From positions 15,697,370-15,761,369 of the forward strand of contig CM066317.1 in the NCBI GenBank assembly GCA_033807775.1: 64,000 bases of DNA, in the 5' to 3' direction. Below are positions 1 to 10,728 of the stretch, piece after piece. The DNA is from Saussurea involucrata. Its lineage: Eukaryota > Streptophyta > Magnoliopsida > Asterales > Asteraceae. The position numbers were made by a program, and so were the translations under genes. The notes beneath the pieces were generated by a model, which ran no database searches, had not been told where the DNA came from, and saw nothing but the letters and a program-made list of their open reading frames with translations. Every line of letters starts with the position of its first letter. The stretch's first letter is position 1.

Positions 1-640
1 CGAGGCTCGAACGTTCTCAAAGCGATCAGTGAGACCCATGAGAATAGTAACCAAATGCAATTGGCTAAAGTAAGCAGTAAACTTCCGAGCAGTTTCATCA
101 AAGATTTGAGGTGCACCCAGGTTCAGATGATCTCTAAGAGCTTGCATCTCAGAGATGTAGGAGTTGATAGACTGATCAGGCAGTTGCCTTTTGTTATGGA
201 AGGTAGTCCACAGTTGATATTGATGAGATAAGCCTGTAGAAGTGTACCTGTTTGCAAGAAAGTCTCATAGTCCTTTTGTTGTGGTATAGCCAAGGAATTG
301 CTGATTGATCTCAGTAGTGGTAGAAGCGTTTATGAACCCGAGGATGCGAGCATTTGCGATGTCCCAATCATTCATACGTTTTGCAAAGTCGACTGCACTT
401 TCCTTTTCCTCTTGAACAGGAATGGTAGACGTACCAGTGACATAGGTATAGACTCCATGAGACTTGAGGAGAATGGACATATGGTGATGCCACAGGACGT
501 AGAGAACGACTGAGATGGGATTGGAGTAACTGAAGTTGTGAGTCATTCGAACTGATTCAGGGATTTGATAAAGCAGGTTTGTCGCAGCCCACTCTTGTCG
601 CAACCAACTGATATCGCAACACACTAGTGTCGCAATCAAG
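1..640 (-). pseudogene. Ty1/Copia gag fragment, broken by a stop
   Basis: Minus-strand translation gives a Copia-type gag (UBN2-like): a WDIANARILGFINAST block, then after a stop FLANRYTSTGLSHQYQLW, a QSINSYISEMQALRDHL block, and a final ILMGLTDRFENVRAS running off the window start. The stop TGA (plus 265-267) stands where the family has Trp, in frame, so a TGG to TGA change is the likely lesion. The residues upstream of about 560 are translated minisatellite and are probably not gag. The element continues to the left of the window. The family call is confident; activity is excluded by the stop unless it is a sequencing error. Confidence 0.85.
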
Positions 641-895
641 GTCTTGTCGTAATAGGGAAAGTTGTCGCAACAGAGTATTGCGATAAGGTACTATTCAAAA
701 GATGAAGGTTGCGATAACTAAACTTGTCGCACGTGAAGGTTGCGATAACAAAACTTGTCGCAAGTGAAGGTTGCGATAGAAACAACCTTGTCGCAAGTAA
801 CAGTTGCGATACTTAAGAAGGTCTGAGGGTTGCGATAGTTATGAGACTTGCGATACTTAAGAAGGTCTGAGGGTTGCGATAGTTATGAGATTCAA
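590..895. repeat. Minisatellite in Copia leader
   Basis: Alternating units of the type TTGTCGCAA and GGTTGCGATA fill this stretch. At the right end an exact-looking 44-bp tandem duplication can be read: ACTTAAGAAGGTCTGAGGG starts at 811 and again at 855. It lies between the presumed primer-binding site and gag of the minus-strand Copia element. Confidence 0.8.
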
Positions 896-1303
896 GATGT
901 TCTTGAGTCAAAATTTTAAAACTAATCGGAATTGGCTGAAATTTGGTACGCAGGTTCGTGACACTATTCTGGGCAACTTTAATGCTTGGTGTTTTGTCCG
1001 AAAAACAGCAGAAGATGGTTTTTCGAAGCAAAACAGAGTGCAGTGAAACAAAGATGTAAAACTCCGAAAATAAAATCGAATGATACGTACCTAGGATCAA
1101 AATTATTATTGAAAATGTTTAATGTGATTGTGATTATTCAAAATTACTATTTAAGAAGTGACAAATCATATGGTTTTAAGAACATTCATATGGGACGATT
1201 GAAAGATGTAATCACTGCACCAAGATTTATAGCAGGTGATAGATGTCCATTTGAAGTTTCATTTGGGCTAGACGAGTACAGATTTCCCCAGGGTGTTAGA
1301 TCT

Positions 1304-1317
1304 TGGATCTGATACAA
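1304..1317 (-). other. Possible Copia primer-binding site
   Basis: Minus strand reads TTGTATCAGATCC, close to the plant initiator-Met tRNA primer site TGGTATCAGAGCC but with mismatches. The position fits: it is upstream of gag on the same strand, and the next bases on the plus strand begin TG as an LTR end would. The matching LTR start is not recognisable, so this is tentative. Confidence 0.3.
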
Positions 1318-1767
1318 TGTGAGCTAATGACAAAACTAGTCCCTAAACTACAGATATCTACATATAGCTAACATTTCTAATTTCTTGTTTGTCCGTGTAA
1401 GATATTTTCTGTTTGGTAGAAAATATTTAGAAAGCCACAAGTGTCCAAATGCCTAAAGTTATGCCCTAAACTGCCTTGGAACCTCTTAATATGATAAAAC
1501 TCTATGACCAAATGTCTAAATAATATTGGCGGTCACTTGAAGTAAAATTTTAAGGTTCCTTGACTTTGTGAGGGTTGGGGAAGGAAGTCCTTTGTTAACA
1601 GGATTTGCTTGAATTTCACATTAGTTTTTTTATAAGTTTCTATAATGGTGTTTGTTAAGTTGTGAAACTTCAGATCATGAATTTTTTGGTTTAGTTGATT
1701 GCATAAAGCATCATAGCTCTTCTATTTGAAATGTCTCATTATACATGACAATATGCATTATGGTTAA
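1318..1767. other. No gene recognised
   Basis: AT-rich DNA without a recognisable ORF or RNA. It may be Copia LTR remnant next to the copia leader, or the upstream part of the MRG gene intron into which the Helitron inserted. Nothing in the sequence decides between them. Confidence 0.4.
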
Positions 1768-1796
1768 CTAGTTGAGTACCCGCGCAATGCGGCGGG
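1768..1796 (-). other. Helitron 3' terminus with hairpin
   Basis: Plus-strand bases 1779-1783 CCCGC pair with 1792-1796 GCGGG. On the minus strand the hairpin is followed after about 7 bases by CTAG and then T. This is the canonical Helitron 3' end, and it fixes the boundary and orientation. Confidence 0.85.
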
Positions 1797-2069
1797 ATGC
1801 AATATTCAAATAAATGTAAGCAAAAAATGAAAATTATAAACATGTGTTTATAAAAGTAAACACATTCATAACAATTTTCATCGAGGTTGTTGCTGGAAGT
1901 CTTAAAGTCTTAAAGCATATAGACTTTTAGTCTATATGCTTTATAAAGGTAGTAAGTAGTAACTGAATTTTGGGTTGAATCATCATACGGTTTGGGTTTG
2001 CTTTATAATTGAAGTCTTTTATGTCTAAATTTTTGTTTACATAAAATAGAAATTACAATCATGCTTTAA

Positions 2070-2882
2070 TCATATACAATCATCACTCAAAACTTCTCGA
2101 TAAACCACATTTGAAGTGTAAACTCCCTTCGGTTTGAACTTTTTGGTAGGCTTCACTAATATCTTTGTAGTGCCACGTGATATACCTCTGGATAATGCCA
2201 CATAAAGTTGCCCGTGTGAGAATACCGGTTCTGGTAGATAATCACCTACCACCGGAATTGTTTGTCCTTGAACTTTATTAATTGTCATTGCAAAACAAAG
2301 TCGAATTGGAAATTGCTTTCTCTTCAATTTAAATGGGAAAATGTCATCTTCGGACGGACATAGAGGAATTCTTGGTAAAAATACCCTCTTACCAGTATGT
2401 TGACCAACAACTATTTCCGCATCAATGACGTTCGGTTGAAAGCCTCTGCATATCAACCTTGTGCCGTTACATAATCCATTCGAAGGGTCGATATTCCACA
2501 ACAGTATTATTGGGCATCCAATTTTAAGTCGGAGGTAATGAGGGGGCAAACCGCTAACAGTCAGTGAGTTTAAGAATTCCACTGGATATAAGTTATTCTT
2601 ATCGTCTTCTGCTTCGTCAAAACTATAGTAAACTTTTTCCTCTCCGCAGAATCTTTCGATCAACTGATCATTAATCTCGTCGACATGCTCATTTTTAGTT
2701 GTTAGTATCGCCCTTGAAACGATATAATCTGAAGCAGTCCCGTTGGTTTGCAGAGAAGGAAAGATTGCATCGATCAAAGCATCCTTCGATTCATCTGAAG
2801 CAGTCCCATTGGCTTGTTCCTTGTGTATTAACAACATTTCTGTTATTTTCCTTGCCTCGTTGATAATAGTTTCGATTAACAA
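2070..2882 (-). pseudogene. Helitron PIF1-like helicase, C-terminal part
   Basis: A 270-residue ORF matching the C-terminal third of the Rep-helicase of plant Helitrons. Visible blocks are ILTTKNEHVDEINDQLIERF, GLPPHYLRLKIGCPIILLWN, LCNGTRLI, then the late superfamily-1 motifs FAMTINKVQGQTI and GQLYVALSR near the C-terminus. The upstream Walker A/B half of the helicase and the HUH Rep nuclease are not found upstream (higher coordinates) on this strand, so the protein is truncated. It would unwind DNA during rolling-circle transposition. The normal stop and the short distance to the hairpin terminus at 1768 fit an authentic 3' end. Confidence 0.85.
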
Positions 2883-3414
2883 ACTTTCTTCTTTGAGCAG
2901 AAGTTAACGCACTCATAGGGGTTATTTCACTTATATTCTCTCGTGTCGTCTCCATGGGAGAGATATTTGTCATGTGTTGACTACTTCCTTCGCCAAGCGC
3001 TATGTAAGACATTTGAATATGAAAATTAAGATTATTATAAATAAATGGTAAGATCAAGATGAAAAAGAAATACTAACTTGGCGATTCTTGATTCACGACT
3101 TCGTCAAAAAGAGGTAGCGGTATTCCACGTTTATTTTCCTTGCGTCGTTGATAATTGTTTCGATTAATAATTTGTCTCATTTGCGCAAAAGTTAACGCAC
3201 TGTCAGGGGTTGCTTCATTGATATTCTCTTGCATTGTCTCCATTGAAGAGATATTTATCATGTTTGTCATACATTGACCACTTCCTTCGCCAAGCCCTAT
3301 TTTTCTCCTTTTATGTTTCTCTTTTTGGGAGACATCAACATTTGTAGTTTCTTTATCGACAATCCTCATTGCATACCTTAAAACATTCACAAAACATTCA
3401 CTGAATGGACACAT
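2876..3414 (-). pseudogene. Duplicated low-complexity peptide segment upstream of helicase
   Basis: Two open stretches (about 2890-3057 and 3073-3414) encode diverged copies of one segment: GEGSGQCMTN, then SALTFAQMRQIINRNNYQRR, against GEGSSQHMTN, then SALTSAQRRKFVNRNYYQR. They look like the N-terminal region of plant Helitron proteins, now fused almost directly to the helicase C-terminus. This suggests internal deletion plus local duplication. No catalytic motif is visible and I do not assign a function. Confidence 0.5.
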
Positions 3415-3630
3415 ACATGTTCAAAACATTTAGAAAACATTTACTGAATGGTCACATACATGTTCAAAACGATTAGAAAACATTAATTCACAAAACATTC
3501 ACTGAATGGACACATACATGTTCAAAACATTTAGAAAACATTCATTCACAAAACATTTACTGAATGGTCACATGCATGTTCAAAACGATTAGAAAACATT
3601 CACTAAATTGTCACATACATGTTCAAAATA
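3381..3630. repeat. Five-copy minisatellite in Helitron
   Basis: The core CACATACATGTTCAAAAC recurs five times, starting near 3410, 3453, 3511, 3569 and 3612 (spacings 43, 58, 58, 43). Copies are separated by AGAAAACATT and CTGAATGG blocks, so two unit lengths alternate. Confidence 0.85.
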
Positions 3631-3716
3631 ACGATAGAACCAATAAAAAATACCACAAAAGTTAACAAATACATGTTCCAAAAATCTTCACAACAATCAC
3701 AAAAACACAATAATAA

Positions 3717-4860
3717 TCAACTTGAATGATCACATATTCTCAACTCGGAATAATTCTTAAGTTGTATGCTTCCGACATTTCTGGGCCGAACACAATCTGG
3801 GTTAAAGCCGTAGAATTCAAAACGTTCACTGAAAAAAATTAGAAAATACCATTTTAGTAAAATTATAATTTTAAATTGAAATAAAAACAAAAAAGTAAAA
3901 TTAATAAATATTATACTTGGATATGGATGGATAAGCTTAACCCGAGATGCATAAATTATTGAATTATTTTGTATGGCCCGAGCTATCATCCCAATACGTG
4001 TTTCTCTTGTATCATACAACCTCAACTTTATTTCATGCCCCCTATTAGAAATAACAAAGTTAGTAATAACACAATTTGGCCAATTTGTTAATTTGGTAAT
4101 TGATTAAATTTTAATACAACTTCAAACTTACGTTTCATCTTGTAAAACTAAATCACACGAACCCAATCGGAATACACCATAATCTCTCTCATAGGTAGCT
4201 CGTCTTCCCCTTATGATTTTTCCAACTACATCTAAGACATATAAATTTAAATTTGAATATCAATTTGACATGGTAAAATATATAAATATATTTAAATTTA
4301 ACTAAAAAAATTAATTTACCAATTAGCATCTTTCTTGTCGTCCTGTCTTCAACAAGTGTTCTTATCGAAGGCATCGATGGATAAAACACAAATCCTCTTT
4401 GAACATCCCCTGGCAATGGGGTAAACCTTGTGTTTCTACTGATCAAAATTTCATACTCGGCACGAAGAAAACTATATTTTTCATACCTTGGATATTCATA
4501 ATTGGTTCCCTGAACTTGGAAATGCTCCAAAAAGAAAACACCTCCCACCAAATTTCTTTGTCTATAGACATCCATCAAGCTACTTGGAACAATTGCAGCC
4601 ATTTTGTCCCTCTAACATATATAAATATACAACATGTAATTATAAATATTAGTATCTTTAAAAATATATTTTTCAACAAAACTGAAATATGATCAATTTC
4701 ACTTACATTTTGGTCAAGTAAGATGATATATAGTTTTTCTTGATTTTCATCTTCATAAACAAATTCAACTCGGACACATGAAAAGTTCCACCAAACATGA
4801 GGACATTGTAGTGCTGAAAAATGTTCAGCATACCACCCTAGTCCCTAAATCACATAATAA
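3717..4860 (-). pseudogene. RPA-like OB-fold protein exons of Helitron
   Basis: Minus-strand coding blocks separated by AT-rich introns: GLGWYAEHFSALQCPHVWWN and a following acidic stretch (about 4712-4855, ending at a GT donor); a block with RNLVGGVFFLEHFQVQGTNY and TLVEDRTTRKMLIG (about 4322-4610); a GSCDLVLQD block near 4140-4200; LRLYDTRETRIGMIARAIQN (about 3930-4025); and a short last block near 3720-3830. The order and the DxVG/LRLYD style resemble the replication protein A-like (single-strand binding) genes often carried by plant Helitrons. Exon joins were not verified and the reading may be broken. This is more likely Helitron cargo than a host gene, because it shares the element's orientation. 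Confidence 0.6.
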
Positions 4861-5700
4861 AACTGTTTTATCACTATTGTCACTTAATAAAAGAATCACC
4901 ATATAAAAGAATCACCATATAATTACCAATTAATCCATCCATTATCAATCGAATGAAAACAAACAAAACACAAGATGAAAAATGCAACATGGCTCTCGAG
5001 ATTTCATATGTTAAACTACAAATAAAACACTTTATTCTAAAATAACAAGCAATTTCCAGGCATAACAACAAAAAAGAATTGATTTTGATCATTTGAGTAA
5101 AACACAATACTACGTCTTATGCTCGACACGTTTTTAGTTTAATTCAATCGTTACAACAAACTTAATTGGTATTTCTATTTTTATTTTATAAAATTTTAAA
5201 ATTTAAAGTTTTGATATTAATTGTTCTCTTTTTTTCTAAGTTTCCAACTTTGTTTCATTGTGCATCTACAACTCCTAATGTTCAATAAGATGTTTTGTAA
5301 ATAAAATCAACTATTCATCTTATTTCATTTATGTATTAGTATAAGATTTCAACAATAATCAAATTAATAAGTAAAATTTACAAGATATAGATAAATTAAA
5401 AAGAAAAACTCATATTTTGAAGAAATTTAATTATCAAAGAACAATATATTATAAGAGGATATAGATAATAAACAAAATTTGGAAATTAATAACTATTTTT
5501 AAATTTGGAAATTAAAATTTTGTATCATTTTAACTATTTATAACAACATTTGGAAATTTTATATTCTTTTAACTTTTTTTACAAAATTTGTATTCTTTTA
5601 ACTATTTATAACCAATAAATTTTGCCGGTGTATATATTTTTTTTGACCAAGTGTATATTTTATCTTGGAAATTAATTGTATATCAATTATTAATTTCTAA
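4861..5700. other. AT-rich Helitron interior, no gene seen
   Basis: Very AT-rich sequence with long A and T runs. I find no exon, RNA gene or transposon terminus here. Confidence 0.6.
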
Positions 5701-5779
5701 TCTGATACTATTATTTTGAACAGACCCATCGAGCATCGACCATTCGACCCATCGTGAAGAAACCCTAAATCCCTAATCG

Positions 5780-6790
5780 ACCACCGCCAGTCCGCCACAA
5801 CTCTCCACTCCTCGTCGGCCACCACCGCTCGTCGACCACCACAGCAGCACAACTCACGTCGAGTCGTCGACCACCACAGCAGCACCACCGCTCACCAATT
5901 TGTTATGAACCAGGGTTGTTCTCGATGAAGGAGCTACGGGACCGGCGGCGAACGATGGTGATGCGGCGGTGGCGGCAAGGCCAAAGACGAAACCTAAGGA
6001 TGGGGAAGGGGGAGGAGGAGATGGGGAGGATCCAGAGCAGTCTAAACTTAGGGCTGGATTGAACTCTGTGATTGTTAGGGAGAAACCTAATGTGAAATGG
6101 AACGATGTTGCTGGACTTGAGAGTGCTAAGCAGGCTCTACAGGAAGCGGTTATTCTACCGGTTAAGTTTTCGCAGTTCTTTACTGGTTAGTATATGTTTG
6201 ATACAATCACTGTTGTGTATTTTGGTTTAGATGATTGAAAAATTTAGTCTAATTATCTGATTTGTTAGAGATTAGCAAATCATTAGGGTTCTTATAGATT
6301 GTGGACACCAACGATTAATTAATCATAACCGGATGAAAGTTGCTTATCTGTTGGGGTTTAATATTTCACTCACTCCCTTAATACCAAATTAATGATCTAA
6401 ATGAGTTTTAGTTTATCCCAGATAATTGAATCAACATGACTTTTAGTAGAAGCTATGCAATCATGCAACGATTCAATATTTCTTTTTCTTCTGTAATTTT
6501 ATTATCATAATCATCAATTCATGCCAAAGCCTTGAGGGGTTTGTTCAAAATGGTTTTATTAGTATTAAAGTTCATGTTAGATGTACCAATTTATATAGAA
6601 CCTACTAAATGAATACAATCTTCATAATGGAACTTATGAGTTTAGATGTGGTCTCCTTTGTTGAATGAAGCTACTTTATACAGCAGCACCACCGCTCACC
6701 ACCGTCCACCTGATTTTTTCTCGAAGCACCACCGCTCACCACTCCTCGTCGGCCACCACCACAGCAACACCGCTCACTCTCCCTCACGTA
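5780..6790 (+). repeat. Duplicated CACCAC-rich leader around captured exon
   Basis: ACCACAGCAGCACCACCGCT-like sequence with CTCCTCGTCGGCCACCACC occurs at about 5800-5900 and again at about 6670-6780, flanking the VPS4 exon. The second copy ends CCCTCACGTAAG, followed by a typical intron start. It may be a duplicated 5' leader of a chimeric Helitron transcript. Confidence 0.6.
5914..6185 (+). pseudogene. VPS4: Captured exon of VPS4/SKD1 AAA-ATPase
   Basis: Open exon bounded by a CAG acceptor at 5913 and a GT donor at 6186. It encodes VVLDEGATGPAANDGDAAV, then RPKTKPKDGEGGGGDGED, PEQSKLRAGLNSVIVREKP and a WNDVAGLESAKQALQEAVIL block ending FFTG. This is the linker between the MIT domain and the AAA domain of plant VPS4 (SKD1), just before the Walker A exon. 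VPS4 disassembles ESCRT-III on endosomes. Only this one exon is present: neither the MIT domain nor the ATPase core is here, so it cannot make VPS4. It lies inside the Helitron on the opposite strand, consistent with gene capture. Confidence 0.9.
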
Positions 6791-6979
6791 AGGTAATCCA
6801 AGTTTGTAAGCTTGATTTTTCACGTTTTCTCTTGATTTTAGTTATGTTGATTTCTGTTGATTTTAGTTATGTTGAATTGTTGATTTCTGTTTGATATACA
6901 CTGATTTGAGTGATCTAAACAGTTGTAGCTCTGTTTTATCTAGTCAACCTTTGTGTCTAACTCTGTTTCTATATTTCAG

Positions 6980-7678
6980 GGCATTGCTCATCGGGAGGGA
7001 CATGAGCAGTTTGAAAAAGTTCTCACGGGTCTTTTAAGAAGAATTTTAGATAATAACAAGCGCGTTCAGGAGGCTGCTTGTTCAGCTTTTGCAACTCTTG
7101 AAGAGGTTGTTAAGGACACAGTGAGTCATAAATTAATTTGTCTGAGAATGACATATAGATAACTAAAATGCATTTAGTACAGGAAGACGCTGATGAGTTG
7201 GGACCACGCTTGGAGATCATTTTACAACACTTAATGTGCGCATTCGGGAAATACCAGGTTAATCTGCTGTTGGAATGTGCTGATCATGCATATGGAATAT
7301 TCATTTTTCTAGTCTTCACATCTCTTTCTAGCTCTTATTTGATGTTTCTTGCTTGTAGAGGCGGAATCTCAGAATTGTTTATGATGCTATTGGTACTTTG
7401 GCAGATGCAGTTGGAGGGGAATTGAATCAGGTAATACCTATTGATCACTATGGTAGTGTCTTGCTCATTTGTGATCTTTTACAGTCTTGCTTGTACTTTA
7501 TATTTTTATTTACTTCATTGCTTCATATATTTAAAGCTTTAAAGTATTCTGTTTATGTGATAAAATCATTGTGATTTGCAGCCTAAACATCTTGAAATTT
7601 TGATGCCACCGTTGATTGCAAAGTGGCAGCAGCTTTCAAATACAGACAAAGACCTTTTCCCACTTTTGGATAGCACAG
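6980..7678 (+). pseudogene. TRN1: Captured exons of transportin-1 (importin beta-2)
   Basis: Four exons with proper splice borders: 6980-7105 (GLLRRILDNNKRVQEAACSA), 7183-7257 (LGPRLEIILQHLMCAFGKYQ), 7359-7430 (RRNLRIVYDAIGTLADAVGG) and 7582-7678 (ILMPPLIAKWQQLSNTDKDL). Together they form an uninterrupted part of the HEAT-repeat body of plant transportin-1, the import receptor for PY-NLS cargo. The frame is open across all junctions; after the last exon the sequence departs from the gene. Ends of the gene are missing. The fragment lies a few hundred bases downstream of the VPS4 exon, same strand, so one transcript could splice both into a chimera. Confidence 0.9.
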
Positions 7679-8930
7679 GTATTATTTCTGTTTCCTATCA
7701 ATTGCTATGGTACAAACCAACAAAAGTAAAAACGAAATCATGGGACAAATAATAAAAGAAACAACAAAAAGTAACATGTTGAAACTGTCACAATTTTTAT
7801 TTTTAGGGTCAAAAGCAATGCTTACATCCAAGAGTCAAGGCATTTCACATAATTTACTTTTGTATATAGATCAAGTAAATGAAACATAATTACAAAAAAT
7901 GGAACTTTGCTTTCTAGATTTACAAATCTTAATGTTTAAATAGTTACCTTCACAGTTTTACCCAATCCTAGGCAGCCTTTCTTGCACCCTCTTCAAACCG
8001 TTACCGATCCTAACCCTCCTTTGGTCCTGTGTCACAACAAGAATCAACAAAAAAGTGACTGAACTGTCAATACCAAGCAAGAAGCCTACAAATGGAAAAT
8101 CGAGTTCTAGACATCAGCAACATACAGACCCCTCCAATGAATATCCATATAATAAAAGTTAATTTCTACAAACATGTAAATTCAAATAAAATCGTTAATT
8201 TCCTATACCTTTGTTGACACCAAACAATTTACACTTTTGAATAAACAAACAGAAAGCTTAAGTGTATATAATCTATAAATAAAATCAAGTACAGAAGAAA
8301 CTAAAAACAAAATTGTTAACACTGAACAAAACAGGAAGGTTTGTTAATTGCTACAAAAAGAACAGAACTAAAAACTTGATAGTCATTAATAAAGAAAAAG
8401 TAAAATACTATTTCATGGACTATGGTGGAATTAGTGAGCGAGTCTCGAAAAGAAACTTAGAATAAAAATCAAGTTCTTACGGCTTCTAGTAATCGTTAAT
8501 TTCACGTTTAACATCCTAGCATTCCATAAAGTAACAGAGTTGATCAGTTTTATAAAGAATTTAAGTAAAAAACAAAATGAGAAAAATAAAACAAGCATGG
8601 CAATGGCGTAGATTTTGAAATTGTTAATTTTGACTAACAAGTTCACATACTAATTGAAAAGCAAAACGACATCATTCTTGCATCAGCATTAATTACATGT
8701 ATACAGTGGCTAACCAAATTAAAAACCATTAAAAATATCATTTAAGAATACCCAAACCCTAAAGATTGGAAGAAGGGTTTCAATAAAACGATGGAAAAAT
8801 CAACAGCAAATAAATTAAAAAAAATATCAACAGCCGGAATAGAGAGGCCTGAAACTGTAATTGGAACTGGAATCCGATGCATGTATATATGGGTAGAGGA
8901 TGAACGATTTAATCTGAACCATAGTTTGGG
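7679..8930. other. Helitron interior, no gene seen
   Basis: AT-rich sequence after the last captured transportin exon, possibly that gene's next intron at first. No further exon, RNA or ORF is recognised. Confidence 0.5.
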
Positions 8931-9551
8931 ATAAGCATTAACTCAGTGAATCTGGGGAGTTTGAGATTAGAGATAAGTTTAGAGTTCAGAGAGATTGGGA
9001 TAAGCATTAACTGAGTGAATCTGGGCAGAATCAGCAGGCTTAAATAAAGGAAGAAAAATAATTTAATTAATTTTTTAAATAAAAAAAGATTTAAGACTTT
9101 TAAGACTTTAAGACTTTTAATCAGCAGAATCAGTTTTATTAAGTCATTTTTTAGGGATTTTTGAAAACTAAATCAGCAGAATCAGTATTTAAATCAGCAG
9201 GGCGTATTTAATCAGCAGAATCGGTTTTATTTATGTCCTTTTTTTAGGGAATGGTATGAGGTTATTTTCAGTTATTAATTGTTTTTATATTCATGTAATC
9301 ACGTTAATTGTTTTTATTAAATTGTAGTGTATTATATGATTTTTTTTAAATGATTTAATAATCTGTTTGTTGGATTTTTTAGAGATAAGTTTAGAGTTCA
9401 GATTAAGTTTAGAGATAACTATTGAAATGAGTTTTATTAAAAATCAGCAGGCTTAAATAAAGAAAGAAAAGGAATTTAATTAATTTTTTAAATAAAAAAA
9501 GATTTAAGACTTTAAGACTTTTAGTCTATATGTTTTATAAGATAGTATAGA
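8930..9551 (-). repeat. Duplicated Helitron 5' subterminal region
   Basis: The block containing GAGATAAGTTTAGAGTTCAG, CAGCAGGCTTAAATAAAG and AATTTAATTAATTTTTTAAA is present at about 8970-9115 and again at about 9381-9520. Only the outer copy carries the true terminus. CAGCAGAATCAG-type words also recur between the copies. Confidence 0.8.
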
Positions 9552-9584
9552 TAACATCTTACATGGCACATCTTAATCTCACAG
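9552..9584 (+). other. Intron end between Helitron and MRG exon
   Basis: These 33 bases end in TCTCACAG and serve as a splice acceptor for the first visible MRG exon. They show the Helitron inserted in an MRG intron very close to its 3' splice site. Confidence 0.6.
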
Positions 9585-10166
9585 ATGCTAGAAGTTGATT
9601 CCAGAAGAAAGACCTTTTATGTTGATTATCAAGTATGTATTATCGATCAAATATTAAATCTATATCCAAGTGCTTTTCAATTCTCAAAGGATTTACCTAT
9701 AATTAATTCTGATTGGCTTTTCTGTGTATGGATTTATAGAACATCTTAATTTGTGGAACTCAAATAACATTTGCTTTTTGTTTTTGTTTTTTGCAGGGTT
9801 GGAAGAAAAAGTGAGTACATCTTTTTTGTTCTTTTTGGACAAATTCTGTTGTGATTTGTACTTGAGTTTACATAAGTAATTTGGTTATATTTGATTTGAA
9901 ATGGTTAAAATAGTATTTTTTTTTTCTGTTATTGTTTTTCATTTCATATTGTTTTAACTTGTTTCACAGATTGTGGTTTCATTAATTATCAGTGTTTACT
10001 TGTTGGACCTTTTTGGTTTGTTAGACATGGATTGCATCATGGAATACAATGAAGAGAATCTCCAAAAACAGAAAGCACCGGAGAAAAAACATCCGGTGAC
10101 GAAGATGACAAAGTCTAAGAATCCCAACGGTTAGAAATATCATGCTATTGATCCTAGCTTCTTATA

Positions 10167-10545
10167 TCTATACTATATTATAAAGCATTTAGATTTTTGT
10201 TCCTAAAAACTCATAATTTTTCAAGAGTACAACTTATATAGCATCAAGTATAAACTATCAATTCATACAACAAGATATTTGAATTTTTTTTGAAAACCTC
10301 ATCTCATAATTGATCAATTTCAGTGTTCTAGGCTCCCAACAATATGGGGTCTGGGAAGCACCTAATGACACCGTGCGAAGGGGTATTTCCGTGATTTGGT
10401 GTAGCACAGCCTTATTGATGCACCACGTATATGTATAAAAGGAGTTTCAATATTACTCATATTTGGAATAAAATGAGAAATAATTGAACTATATATGATG
10501 GTTAATCCTTGTTACACTTGGATTTTTCCCTTTAACATATTGCAG
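10167..10545 (+). mobile_element. Possible second Helitron 5' end in MRG intron
   Basis: ATCTATACTATATTATAAAG with TC at 10167 preceded by A is the Helitron 5' signature in plus orientation. I find no matching hairpin plus CTRR before the next MRG exon at 10546, so only a truncated end may be present. Confidence 0.35.
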
Positions 10546-10697
10546 TGACAAGAGGCAAAAAGAGGACAACTATGTCCAAGGTATAATCACACCCTTGCAT
10601 GCGTTGACCGTTTTTCGTAATTACATGTGATTTCAGTGTATAATCACATGTGATATAGGCATTCTCGTGTTTTCTTATTTTGATCCTGTACTCGTTT

Positions 10698-10728
10698 GAA
10701 CCCAACCCAACCCAACCCAACCCAACCC
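10698..10728. repeat. CCCAA microsatellite
   Basis: About six units of AACCC in tandem inside an MRG intron. Not the plant telomere unit CCCTAAA. Confidence 0.9.

Larger units (their letters stand above)
1768..9551 (-). mobile_element. Helitron, about 7.8 kb, with captured host exons
   Basis: On the minus strand the element starts TCTATACTATCTTATAAA at 9551 and ends CTAG at 1768. The CTAG is preceded by a CCCGC/GCGGG hairpin with a loop (1779-1796). Flanking bases are A on the 5' side and T on the 3' side, as expected for Helitron insertion between A and T without target duplication. Inside are the C-terminal part of a PIF1-like helicase, RPA/OB-fold-like exons, and exons of VPS4 and transportin-1 on the opposite strand. 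That these two termini belong to one element is an inference: I saw no other convincing terminus of the same orientation between them. No intact Rep (HUH) domain is visible, so it is non-autonomous now. Confidence 0.75.

Noticed and set aside
5969..6190. Functional VPS4 gene starting at this Met
   Set aside because: Only one internal exon with acceptor and donor; the ATPase core and MIT domain are missing and it lies in a Helitron.
10698..10728. Interstitial telomere repeat
   Set aside because: The unit is CCCAA, not the plant telomere CCCTAAA.
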